From positions 620,001 through 684,000 of the forward strand of contig NW_026570276.1 in NCBI RefSeq assembly GCF_019649055.1: a DNA stretch of 64,000 bases, written 5' to 3'. Below are positions 46,651-58,230 of this stretch, piece by piece. The position numbers were made by a program, and so were the translations under genes. This stretch comes from Paramacrobiotus metropolitanus. Taxonomy: Eukaryota; Tardigrada; Eutardigrada; Parachela; Macrobiotidae. The notes beneath the pieces were generated by a model. The model was not told where the DNA came from, did no database searches, and saw only the letters and a program-made list of their open reading frames with translations. How positions within the stretch are numbered: the first letter of the stretch is position 1; every line of letters begins with the position of its first letter.

Positions 46651-47234
46651 TCCCACAGGTGAATGAAAAGCTGTTTTGAGCGGAGATTGCAGTGAATGTT
46701 GAGCAACAAATGCGGAAACAATACCGTAACAGACTTATTACCGTTACTATTTCTCGTTACCGTCAGCTGAACTACGATATGGCAGACCGATTATAAAAAT
46801 GACGACGAAGGATCAGAAACTAACAAAATGGGCAAAAACATCCGGTTGCGAATAGCCAAGATAGTTGTTCAAAGGCAGTGGCAAATGGCTGTAGTCAGAA
46901 AATAGAGCTGAAATTTATCCTTGGAACTTGGAAGGGTCTATAGGTGGTGAAAATAGCCAGAGGGGTTCGAAAAAGTCACACACAGTTATGTTAATAGTCA
47001 CGCAATAATTCCAAGATACGTACGCAAGAAATTGTAGAAACGGCAAAGTGTCGACGGTATTTTATATTTCAACGGTTATTTAACGGTAAAGGTTATCTGA
47101 ACGGCGTTTTTCAACGGTAAATTGGGACGGTAAAGGTATTCACGGCGGCAAAGGTAAAGGTAAACTTGAAAAGGTGAAGTGAAAAGGTAAAGGCAAAGGG
47201 GCGGTAAAGGTAAAGTAGGCCGACCGTTGTAACC

Positions 47235-48095
47235 TTAGGATCCAATGAAGTACGATTAGGTAATATGGAAAAGTAACACCATATTCAAACCGGTGTGGAA
47301 CTTTTCTGTGTACTTCGCAAGTACGAGCACGACATTTTGACTTGGGGTAACTTGTATTATGCAGTACAGTGAAACCTCTGAAGAAAATACAGGCACGGTT
47401 CCATTGATTTTGTATTTTTTGTATGGGAATGGCCGAAGAGGGTGTATTTTATGCAGGGAAACTGTCCCAGGGGCACAGGTATATTTGTGCGAGTAGGTAG
47501 TAGTATCAAAGGTGGTTAACCGAATTAAAGCTAGTGCAAAAGGTAGGAACAGCAAAAGGTAGGGTAGAGCAAAAGTTACGGAGTGGTCACTTAAAGCTTT
47601 AATGCAGCTTTAACTGAGAGCCGCTTAGGTTCGCGGTTCGGTTTCCTACTCTGTATCTGCAATCGTGCATTCTTTACTTTCCCTTTGCTTTGTTGGTTGT
47701 ACGTAACATTCCATGTCGGTGTCTAAAGTAGTATTAGGCAGCGCCACACGATCATAATGAATAGAACGCAAGGTACGAGCGCTACGATAAAATATAACCA
47801 TAGTATATAAATGTGAGTCTTGTACGCGTGCAAAAATCGAAAGCGGCGCCAGAACCCAACTGCGCCAGGCGGGCTGTATGATGACGTCATCTTACGCCGC
47901 TACGTACCTGCGCAGGCGTATCATTGCAACGAGGGGCGGAGAGCACACGAGTTACAGGGTGCGAGTGAGTGTACTGTGTAGGCTAGAGGGAGCGTGCAAG
48001 TTACGCTGCGGTTTACGCCATTAGGTATCTCAGTACCTCACAAGCACGAGGACCCAGTTGTGGTTGGACTTCAGGTTCGTGCTTAGGCTTAAAAT
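47235..48095. other. intergenic DNA, nothing recognised
   Basis: Spacer between two repeat elements. A minus frame at 47256-47555 is unsupported, and the GC-richer stretch 47820-48000 contains no recognisable gene. Confidence 0.35.
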
Positions 48096-48860
48096 GAAGC
48101 TTAGAAAGTACTTTATTTTTTACCATTTTTATCAATGCCACTGATATCACAGATAAGTTTAAAAAAGCACTCAAAGTTAGTATTGAGTTGCGCTCCGTGA
48201 CGTCGGTATGCGCAGATCAAAAGCACCGCCTTCAGATGCGCAGCCGCCGCACCGCTGTTGAAACTCAGGTAACCGCCCACCCAAATTGCAACATGCGAAA
48301 ACTAAATTGATTTTACTTTCTTGACTGATCATACATACTTTAATGTTTTTTAAAATGATATTGATATGGAAAACGTTTTGGGTAAATCGGGTGTTGTTAA
48401 ATATAGCAAGCTGAACTGTGAAACCGCTGCCCCTCACACCAGGGGCGCCCCAGAAACCACAACAAACTAGGATTTAGGTATTTTTAAACAGAGAGACAAT
48501 TTTTTACCTAATTATTGGCAACATAAATAAAAAGAATCGACTAAATCCGGGCTCTGATATTGTTCCATTCAAGTGTAGATCTTAGTTTGTTGTGGTTTCT
48601 GGGGCGCCCCTGGTGTGAGGGGCAGCGGTTTCACAGTTCAGCAACCACACCGATTTATAAACGTTTTCCAATATCATTAAAAAAACATTAAAGGATGTAT
48701 GATCAGTCAAGAAAGTAAACCACGTTTTCGCATGTTGCAATTTGTGGACGGTTACCTGAGTTGCAGTGCGGCGGTGCGCTGCGGTGCTGAGCGCATACTA
48801 ACTTTGAGTGCTTTAAACTTATCTGTCAATTGAAAAAAAATAAAGTACTTTCTAAGCTTC
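48096..48860. repeat. large inverted repeat able to form a long hairpin
   Basis: The left arm starts GAAGCTTAGAAAGTACTTTA at 48096 and the right arm ends with its inverse at 48860. The arms pair over most of about 280-380 bases, and the innermost part (about 48415-48475 against 48583-48645) is nearly perfect: AAACCGCTGCCCCTCACACC against GGTGTGAGGGGCAGCGGTTT. A loop of about 100 bases separates them. The left arm carries extra sequence around 48185-48230. It may be a palindromic transposon or a hairpin-RNA locus if transcribed. No protein frame is supported. Confidence 0.85.
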
Positions 48861-50000
48861 AACCTTCACAATAAGTGAATCTCTCTTGTCAGTACAGCCA
48901 ATTCGTGATTCTCGCCGAGAATGCAGACTGGCAGTGTGTCATTTTGACGTCACTAACATACAGGGATTTTACGGTGCGCCAACAGGAGAACTAAGTACGC
49001 GTTCGCTCTGTTTCTCTTCGTGTGCTGTCATATGGGCGGTGGTGTGATACTGTGGCCATAACACTGTCGCTTAAATTAGGAATATTGTAAATATTGCTAT
49101 CACACGTTTTTTTCTTATTTGAAGAGGATTTTCATGTATCTGCCAAATTCACAAACATCATAGTTTGCGAAAGCACGCTGTTTAAAAATTGCCTGGATAA
49201 GCACTTGTTGTTACGGGCCTGCGATGACTTCCTGGCGCACCTTAGGCGCACGGCTTCCAACCGCCACAGGGCGCCATCCGGGCGAGAATCGTCAATTCCC
49301 ATGCCATCTTATTACAGCCAATCCGCACTGCCGAAGATTACCATTGGCATTGGGAGACACATCGAATTACGTATTAGTCCCACCCACTGCTTGCCGTACG
49401 TACATAATCTGCCGGACGCTGGTCATCTGTTTTTTATCATTTAGTTTCACCTTAATCATCAGCGTTCAGGATGAAACAAAAACGAGCAAACCAAATGAAT
49501 ATTCCGATTAAGGAATTTCCGATCCGAATTCACAGAATAAAATGAAATTATTTCACCCAAACGCCAAATCTTGAATTACGAATGTGGCATGTCAGATCGT
49601 TCCTGCATGGCAGTAATAACTTCCTGTGATGTACGTAGCGGCGGTGTATACTTTATTAATACAAGCTCAACCTCGGCATCCGGCTTCGGTTGAGAATTTT
49701 TAGAATTGAAGAAAGTAATGTGGTAGTTTTGTAAAGATTTAGGAAACGGAATTTACCGGTAACTGGATCGGAAATGCGGTTTGTTTCAAATTTGTCACTG
49801 TCGTCATTAAATACTCAATGCTATAGAGTTCAGCTAAGTCGGTTAGTTATTTCGGTAGACGGTTGAAAGTGTAAGTTTGGTTTTGTGTAAATCGTCGTCT
49901 ACAAAGGTTGAGCAAAATAACATATCAGCCAAAAATATTATTAATAGCATATTGGCCCAATCCCTCTTCCTCTGTCTGGTCAAAAAAATTCCCTTTTTTC
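48861..50000. other. intergenic DNA, nothing recognised
   Basis: Open frames at 49094-49444 and 49224-49511 overlap in different phases, and neither gives a recognisable domain or splice partner. Confidence 0.35.
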
Positions 50001-51160
50001 GTATGACAGGCGAAAATCCTTACACCTCTGTTCTTACCGGTGAAAATCCCTGTAATACTATCTGACCGGGGAAAATCCCTACCTTTCTGTTCAAATCGGT
50101 GAAAATCCCTGTATTTCTATCTGACCGGCGAAAGTCCCTGTACTTCTATCTGACTGGTAAAAATCCCTGTACTTCTATCTGACCGGCGAAAATCCCTGTA
50201 ATGCTATCTGACCGGCAAAAATCCCTACCCCTCTGCTCTAACCGGTGAAAATCCCTGTACTTCTATCTGACCGGCGAATATCCCTGTAATGCTATCTGAC
50301 CGGCGAAAATCCCTACCCCTCTGTTCTAACCGGTGAAAATCCCTGTACTTCTATCTGACCGGCGAATATCCCTGTACTTCTATCTGACCGGCGAAAATCA
50401 CTGTAATGCTATCTAACCGGCAAAAATCCCTACCCCTCTGTTCTAACCGGTGAGATCTCTGTACTTCTATCTGACCGGCGAAAATCCCTGTAATGCTATC
50501 TGACCGGCAAAAATCCACTGTTTAACCGGAACAAATCCCTCTCCCTTTGTTTGGTCGGCAAAATTTTTTCTCTCTATCCTACCGGCGAAAATCCCTGACC
50601 TTCTGTTTTAGCGGCGTAATTCCCTTCACGGTCTAACTGGCAAAAGGCCATCTTCCTTTGTGTGGCCGGCGAAAATTCTTCTCCTTTTGTCTGATCGGCG
50701 AAAATTCCTTCCACTCTGTTTAACCGGCGAAAATCCCTAACCTTCCGTCTAACCGGCAAAATTCTTCTCTCTTTGTCCGATTGGCAAAAATTGTTTTTCT
50801 CTATCTTGCCGGCGAAAATCCCTAACCTTCTGTCTAAGCGGCGAAATTCCCTTCCCCACTGGCTAGCTGGCAAAAATCCCTATTCCTTTGTCTGGTTGGC
50901 GAAAATTCTTCCCCTTTTGCCTGATCGGTAAAATTTTTTCTCTCTAACCGGCGAAAAAATAATTCCTTCCACTGGCTAGCTGGCAAAATCCCTATTCCCG
51001 GCGAAATTCTTCCCTTTGCCTGATCCTCTATCCTACGGGCAAAAATCTTTAATCTTCTGTCTAAGCGGCGAAATTTTCTTCCCCTCTGTCAAACCGGCGA
51101 AAACCCTCATCCTGTGTCTAACTGGCAAAAGTCCCACTTCCACTGTCTAATCAGCGAACC
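50000..51160. repeat. ~29-bp minisatellite
   Basis: About 40 degenerate units of the type CTATCTGACCGGCGAAAATC + CCTGTACTT, with variants (CTGTTCTAACCGGTGAAAATC, TCCTACCGGCGAAAATC, TAACTGGCAAAAG). The left half is well conserved; the right half (50520-51160) is increasingly diverged. The minus-strand frame across 50574-50873 is a repeat translation, not a gene. Confidence 0.92.
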
Positions 51161-53071
51161 CCAGCTAATATCTAGAATATTTAGAAACAAAAATCATTCT
51201 TTAAAACATCCATACTGGATGAACTATTTTTACCGCGACAGGCGTAATTGTTGTAAACAATACCGTTATTTAATTTGGCTAGCACATTTTTTTGTTTGAC
51301 TTACTCTTATTTTCACGATCACAACAATGACGAATTAACAACAACCACAGTATATCCGAACAAATAAATAATTGCCTAAAGAAGGTACTGTTACAGTTTG
51401 GCGAACACCTGTTTTTACCCTGTATTCTAGAAAATTCAAAATTTTTAAAACAATAGCAAGTTCTTGAACACAAAACAAAAACGACGTTTGAAACACATTT
51501 TCGTAGTTTCGGCGTTGGCTTAACGCTACGGCGCGTTGGCCACAAAACGACTTTTTTCGGCAATATAAGTACACTGTATATTAACTGAAATATTTAAATT
51601 GCCTAAAAAATTAGAAAAATTTATTTCGTTTTAATCTTAATGTCAATATTATTGTTCTTTATTAATTATTATTATTTAATTTCATTTACGTTCGTTTTTC
51701 GCAAATGAAACTCAAAGTTTATTTCAGCTTCTAAGATAGTGTTTTTAATTAAGGTTGGTCGCTCAATATACATTCGAAAAACTATATTCAAAAAATATTT
51801 ATGTCGATAACCGAATGCAGAATTCTCCGTCTGGAAACATCTTCTAAAAAAGGATGCAGGAGCTTTTTTCACGAACTTTCGCCGAATATTCAAAGGATTA
51901 AATAGTGCTCAGCTTATCGAAGGTTTTCAACTGATTTGACGCCGATGTTTATAATCTCTTGCACGAATTTTGTTTTTTCCGTATTGCCGTTATCATATTT
52001 TCCACTATTTTATTGTTAAGTACCAAAGTAACAAAAATTGTAAACGTGACCTTCTTAAAAATTGTTGCCGTACTCCTCTTCGGCATACGACCAACTCGGC
52101 ATGACCTAAAGTTTTGCCGAAAACTTTGTTTCTAGTGCCGCATTAGTTAGGATACTAATTATTCTGCCGAAATGTCCGTATGCCAGATTGTCTAGCAGAC
52201 ATAATGTTCTCAAAAATAACCGAGAAACAGGACTTGATCGCTTATTTATAAGATTTTTTTGTCATCAGTACTACAATTTAAACATTTAAAGGTTTTTGGG
52301 CGAAATTTCCGTAAGTATTTCTTTTGTATTTTCGAATTGTCTTAAATCGCTTCTATAAAACAACCGTTTGATTCTACTGATGCAATGTGTTTATTGTTTC
52401 CGCCCATCGCTATTACTGTAACAGCACTTTCCAATAATATGTTGGTATTTCGTACTGTAGATGTTGCCATGGTTATTTTTTTCGCAATAATAACTCATTC
52501 CGCCTATTCGACGTTAGTAGTTTCTATTCGATTCAGCCAATAATTGAAATTCGTTCCGGCAAAGGTTTCATAAATTTGGAACTGAAAACAGCGGTAAAAA
52601 AAAGTCGTATTGCCACCTTACAGGAATTTAGACGTTTTTTGAGCGATCGTCGAAAAATCTACGTCGAACGGTGTAGGAGGAGATGTTGGGGAAAAAAAAC
52701 GGCGGAGTAGGAATTGTCTTTATAATAATAACAGCTGCTCGCTACCGAGCCTACCAGACAACAAATCGCTAAACAAGGCGACAACAGATACGCCGTTGCT
52801 ACGGCACATCAGCCATAGCCACAGGACAACTATTCACGAGATACTTTGCACTCGTACGTCACTGTACCAGTACGTACAGTCATACACTACACTTCCGCAG
52901 GCAGGCAGCTGTGGTTAAATTAGCGAAACAAATTAAAATACACCACAGTTTAGACACTTTTTAGTCTTGAACATTAGAAATAATTCTAAAAATAATTATT
53001 AATTATAATTTACTAGAATTATTTTAGCAATAATTAGTATCTTCTAATTCCTGGTTGTTTCGATCGGAATC
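51161..53071. other. 1.9 kb AT-rich, no gene seen
   Basis: Overlapping frames near 51279-51893 are not supported. A short palindromic run of AATTATTATTAATTATAATT type lies at about 52985-53035, just left of the large foldback element. Confidence 0.35.
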
Positions 53072-53099
53072 CCAGTTTGTCACAGAATGTCCAAGTTAG

Positions 53100-53560
53100 G
53101 ACATTAGTGGTTCTATAGGTTTGAACCTATAGACCAGGACAGAAGTGGTTAACCTGGTTCTGAACCACATAGAATTTAAACACCACAGCGAAATGAGAAC
53201 TGGAACCAATAGAACCACATAGAACCACCAGTGAACCAGCAGTAAACCACAAACATAGTCACTTACCGACACACTGTCACATTGCCACTCTACCCCGTGA
53301 ACCAGGTGAACCTATAGAACCACAAACAACCACCAGTGAACCAGCAGTGAACCACATACACAGTCACTTGCAGACACCCTGTCACATTGCCACTCTACCC
53401 CGTGAACCAGGTGAACCTATAGAACCACATAGAACCATCAGTGAACCAACAGTGAACCACGTACACAGTCACTTGCAGACACACTGTCACATTGCCACTC
53501 TACCCCGTGAACCAGGTGAACCTATAGAACCACATAGAACCATCAGTGAACCAGCAGGGC
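53100..53560. repeat. left arm array of the 7.6-kb element
   Basis: Three or more units of about 120 bases: ACACTGTCACATTGCCACTC, TACCCCGTGAACCAGGTGAA, CCTATAGAACCACATAGAACC, ATCAGTGAACCAGCAGTGAA. The first part is a scrambled mix of GGTTC and GAACC motifs. This arm is shorter than the right one. Confidence 0.88.
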
Positions 53561-53908
53561 CCGCGCTCAAGCTCTGACTCAGACTCTGACCGCTCAAACT
53601 CTGACTCTGACTACTCAGAGTCTGACTCTGACTATCCAAACTCTGACTCTGAATGAATAACCTAAGAAAACTAAGAAAACTAAGAAAACTAAGAAACCTA
53701 AGAAACCTAAGAAACCTAAGAATAACCTAACAAACCTAAGAAACCTAAGAAACCTAAGAAACCTTCAGAGTCAGAGTCAGACTTTGAGCGGTCAGAGTCA
53801 GACTTTGAGTAGTCAGAGTCAGAGTTTGAGTGGTCAGAATCAGAGTCAGAGCCAGAGTTGGAGTCTAGTAACTCTGACTCTGACTCTGATTCTGACCACT
53901 CAAACTCT
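53560..53908. mobile_element. mini-foldback with ACTCTGACTCTGA arms nested in the left arm
   Basis: The left side (53565-53650) is an array of ACTCTGACTCTGA. The core (53660-53760) is a run of CCTAAGAAA repeats. The right side (53765-53860) is the inverse, TCAGAGTCAGACTTTGAG, then flips again near 53865. On both sides the host arm sequence (AGTGAACCAGCAG before, ACCATATAGAACCACCAGTG after) continues, so this was inserted into an existing arm. Confidence 0.75.
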
Positions 53909-56179
53909 GAACCATATAGAACCACCAGTGAAACAGCAGTGATCCATTTGGTTCGATGATACTAATAAAAAAAACAGAGATATAACGATGGCGCACTTCG
54001 ACTTTGTGATGTGGCCACTTCGGAGTCACTCTACTGTGACATTTTGCGCAGTGTGTGTTAGTGCCGGAGCATGAGTTAACAAGAGCCTGCTTCGATAATG
54101 CTTGCATGATCCCACATGCTGGTGCAACGAATATAATTCTTTTTTTCGTGGATTTGAATGGCGCTGCTTTCAGCAATCCGCTGTGACTACATCTACAGAC
54201 TGTACATTCCGCCGTAGTCAGACCAATGGATGCCGTCAGGTGAAAAGTGGGCGGCTGAACCATCTTTCTTCCCCACTCAGCAGGAAGGTCGGCGCCGTTT
54301 TATTTATTCGCATTGTTTATCCAACCACCTTCCTGTCGGCCTATTGCGCGTGCAACATTCGCTTGAAAGGTCACCACGACATTGCCGAGTCTAGTTTGGC
54401 GCTTAACGTTACTGCAATCACTTCTCCGCCAACTCAACTAGTTATAAAACTGTCGACTACCGACAATCCGCGACGGCACATTACGCCTTCTGACGTTTCG
54501 CTTAAGAAACTATTAGTCGCAACGGATGATAACCCTTTAGTCCAGATCGCTCTCTATACAGCTGTTTAAGGATACCCAAAGTATAACGCGGGGGCGTATG
54601 GGCGCCACGCGTATCCTCAACTGACAACACGGAAACATCGACTTTATTGGCAATGTTGCCGCCACACAAAAAAAACCACCGACTGGTGAAATCGAAATCT
54701 GCAGCCAATGCAGCTGTGCTGCAGATCCGTCAAAACAGCAGGCGATGAGCAGGGTTGAAATCCCCAGAAACAGCGAATAGCTAATCAGGAGGGCGGAGCG
54801 TCCCGCCGTTACAGCTTCCCGCTGTTACAAAAGGTTATTGCATAAATTTACTGTCCTTCAGATAAGCCGCTTAATACTTGCGCGGTACAAATTCTTCTTT
54901 CCTTTTTAAATCAGCCAAACGCTGTATGGGTAAAATGGTGTAAGCAGAGCCTGGAGCATTCTGGCCGTTACGGTACCTACGACGCTTCCACCACAGTCCG
55001 TTTGATCTGGCTGAAAATGAGTTTCTCACTTGTGATAACTGCTTTTTCAACATGCTGTATGAAACACTAAAACTTTTCAAAAATATCATTTAAAAAAAGT
55101 TTGTTCTATGTTCGTCCCACCAATCACACCAATACCATCACTTCACGTTCACCTTCCCATCGCACCCAAATTCAAAAATCATGGTGGGATCGCTGATGGC
55201 AACCCTACGTATTCTGTACCGTGAACCCGGTGTGCATCACTAACTTTTGCAAAACATTTTTTGACTTAATCTATTTACATTCGTAGAAGCAGATAAAAAT
55301 TTGGAAAGCACTATCAGTATTTGTTATGGAATATCAATCAAGAACGGAGCCGCATGCAACACCTAACTGCATCGCGAGTGGAGCACGAGAAGCAGCAAGC
55401 GAGTCGACTGCTTCCGGAAAAAAATAATTGTGAATAGCTTTACTTGGTGTAAAAAGGTGGTGGCAATAGCCGATGTTGGTGTGAAAATATTTTGAAAAAA
55501 GGCGGTGTAAATAGCCAAAGGAGGTGCCAGGCTGGCGAGAATAGCCATTTCCTTTTCAATAAGCAACGCGAGTTTTGCGGAAAAAAACAAACTTTTAGCT
55601 CTCATTTCTTGACCTTTAACTTTTTGCATAGAAACACAGTTACGAAAGGTGCTTTAGGTCAAGAACTCTGACGCGAAAATAGAACAATTACCTATGTTCG
55701 ACTACAATGGTGAAGGCTGGGAAATTTTCGTTGTTGCCCCACCTTGGCTGCCCAGGGCTGTAATTCGTACAATACGAGCCATAATAATATGGATTAAATG
55801 CTGTATTGTTCAAATTGTACTTACGTTCTCACTTGTAATTCGTATGTAATTCGTTCTCACTCGTACAATACAGACACTACCGTGCATAAGAATACTGGTG
55901 ACATTCCACTCACCTGCCAGTTTTTAAACTGGGATCGTAGTTACCAATTTGCAAAAAACGAAGGTGTTATTCTGTGTACTAATTTTCCTGCTGCTTTTTA
56001 TAACGAAATCAATTTTACATAGTAAACATTAAGCAATAAGCCAGTGGATCGACATTGTGTTTCTTTGGGTACTCGTACAGCAGCAAAAAAAACAGTTACG
56101 ACTGCTGCGTTTTTCGCCATTGCTTTGCGGTCTAAATACAGCTCAGCCAAGTTGCGGCAGTTTTGTTGAATAATTATAA

Positions 56180-56370
56180 GGGGAATTTACCGGCTGAGGC
56201 CAGCACTCCCTGTACTTGATGCCGTCACCCGACTGGAGTGTGACGTTACGGCAATACATATGGTTAAATCAGGCGCGGTGCCTAAGCACCATTTTTAGCC
56301 ACAACGTAAAACTCCAGCCGGCTGACGGCAGCAAGTACAGGGAGTGCTGGCCTCAGCAGGTAAATTCCCC
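56180..56370. mobile_element. small MITE with ~60-bp inverted repeats
   Basis: Starts GGGGAATTTACCGGCTGAGG and ends in the inverse (CCTCAGCAGGTAAATTCCCC). Both arms share GCCAGCACTCCCTGTACTTG and extend to ACTGGAGT/ACTCCAGC. The total is about 190 bases. A target duplication is not clear. Confidence 0.78.
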
Positions 56371-57489
56371 CTGTATGAAATAATTGTATGTGCTGTTTCG
56401 TTTTTGAATTTGCAGTTATCTAGTGTAACTTTAACTGCAAATTTAGGAGCTTTAAAACCAGTACCCCTTGGTGTGCCAGTAGGGAGCCGAGCATTGGTTA
56501 AGGGAGTGGGGTAGTGGTCATTTTCAGGATTTTTTACCGGCCTCTCTGAAGCATACACCAACAGATATTTTTACGTGGGCTTTTCGGGAAACTTTTAAGC
56601 AAACCGAAGCCTGTCCGTTATGGGTCAGCAAAAAAATCAAGCGCGATCAGTGCTCAGGCTGATCGTTAAGACATACCTGCCGAAGAATGCGGTTGCCTAG
56701 CGCACAGAACTAAGTAACTTCAAGTTGATATTTTCCATGGACAAAACATGGATCACCTGAAGCGATTTGAGGTTTGAACAGACATAAACTGTCCAGGCGG
56801 AGAAATGCAGTGACCGGATGAACAGAATAAAAATTCAACAAAGCGGTTGCAAAAAATACGTATGGTTGCTCTTCAAGTGTCTCGAAATGGAGTGTTTTAG
56901 GCATATTGTACGAGTGGAAAAATTTTTTATTGACGCTCAGGGCTTCGCAAATACGATTTTGCCAAAAAATAATTACCCGTTGCATCCCGTGGCTGCATTG
57001 GAAGCGTGCAAACGAGGTCACCCCCCGATTTAAAGGTGCTTGCAGTCACACTGCAAAGGTCACCCAGGCTTGGCCGAAATCGGTTAAAGTATGGTACTTT
57101 TCGCAAGAGCAATAAATAACCAACAGCCCAACGTTACTACTTTTGGACAACAACGTCACCAGAATCTGTTAGCAAATTTCAAACAGGACTACTGCTACCA
57201 TGCTGAGCGGGTCGAGACGCTTTTTTCCACTGGTGTATACGTCTACCCTAATTTTGACCTCACGATTATTAGGAAAGCGGGCACAGCGTAGAATCTTCAA
57301 GTGAAAAAGGTGTCGGATACACACGGCAACTAAGAAAAAATTAAATAACGAAGCATTTTACGACGGCTGACCTGTGCTAATTTTTTGAAAAAAACTGCCA
57401 CAACTTGGCGGAGCAGGGCTGTAACTAATAAACGGCTTCCGCAGGAAGCAAACTTCAGCAACAAAAAATGCAGGAACATTTGGGGAACA

Positions 57490-58230
57490 GTTGCAGCACG
57501 TAGAAAACGCGCAGAGGTACTTTTCCGACCGCCGGTGGCCAAATCTAAAAAAAGGCCCGCTAATGGTGAACCTTTGACAATGTCACCAGGTCTTTTATGT
57601 ATAAACAACTACTTGAATAGCTGTGTAAAAAATGCACCAAATAGGTGAGAACAGCCAAAAGTCGTTTACGAAGGCGACGGCAATAGTCAAGAGAGGTGGT
57701 GCTAGAATTCGTTTTGGAAAAATAGTGCGGATAGCCAAAAAGCGGAGTTCGTGAGAACAGCCACAAGGCGTCGCGAATTGGTGGGAAAAGCCATACGATG
57801 TATTCCCATACTTAATTGTATGTGACACCAAATTTAATTTTAAGGATTTTGAATTAATATTAGCGTTAATTTTGTTTATTAGCATTTTATCTTTAGCATT
57901 TTTTTTTACGCTCTTACAAGCAAGTCATAAGATGACATTTGGCGAAAAGTTGCAGCACAAAGAAAATGCGGCTTGATAATTTTCCGGCCGGTGGCGGACC
58001 CAATCTCTTAAAGAAAGAGAGCCGCTAATGGCAGAGCTATAAAAATCTGTAAACGAAGCCGTTTTGATGAAAGCAACACATTTTGTAATAATTGCAATAA
58101 AGAGGAGCGAATAGCTAAAAGAGGTGTGCGAGGATGGTGGCAATAACCAAAAGGTAGTTTTAGGACATTTTTGAAAAGCAGTGCGAACCGCCAAAAGATG
58201 GTGCGGAGTTTTCGGAATAGCCGCACCCTA
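57490..58230. repeat. imperfect tandem duplication, period about 460 bases
   Basis: GTTGCAGCACGTAGAAAACG at about 57490 is echoed by GTTGCAGCACAAAGAAAATG at about 57949. Both are followed at similar spacing by a (G)CCGGTGGC motif, CCGCTAATGG and GGTG.AATAGCC-type units. The copies are clearly diverged. Confidence 0.6.

Larger units (their letters stand above)
45299..47234. mobile_element. foldback element, 1.9 kb, with 9-bp target duplication
   Basis: The nine bases GTTGTAACC flank the element (45299-45307 and 47226-47234). The ends are inverted: GGTCGGCTTACTTTACC at the left and GGTAAAGTAGGCCGACC at the right. Arms of about 210 bases consist of CTTTACC/CTTTGCC-type units (left) and GGTAAAGG units (right), with paired inner parts (AATTTACCGTTGAA and TTCAACGGTAAATT; ACCGTCGACATTTTGCCG and CGGCAAAGTGTCGACGGT). 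Inside are a CTGTAGACAACC/GTCTACAGG inverted array (45615-45935) and a copy of the GACATTTCGCCGC element (46000-46650). No transposase was found. Long arms made of short repeats and 9-bp duplications are known from Foldback/Mutator-like elements. Confidence 0.88.

Noticed and set aside
50000-51160. CRISPR-like array
   Set aside because: Units are direct degenerate minisatellite repeats with no unique spacers, in a eukaryotic genome.
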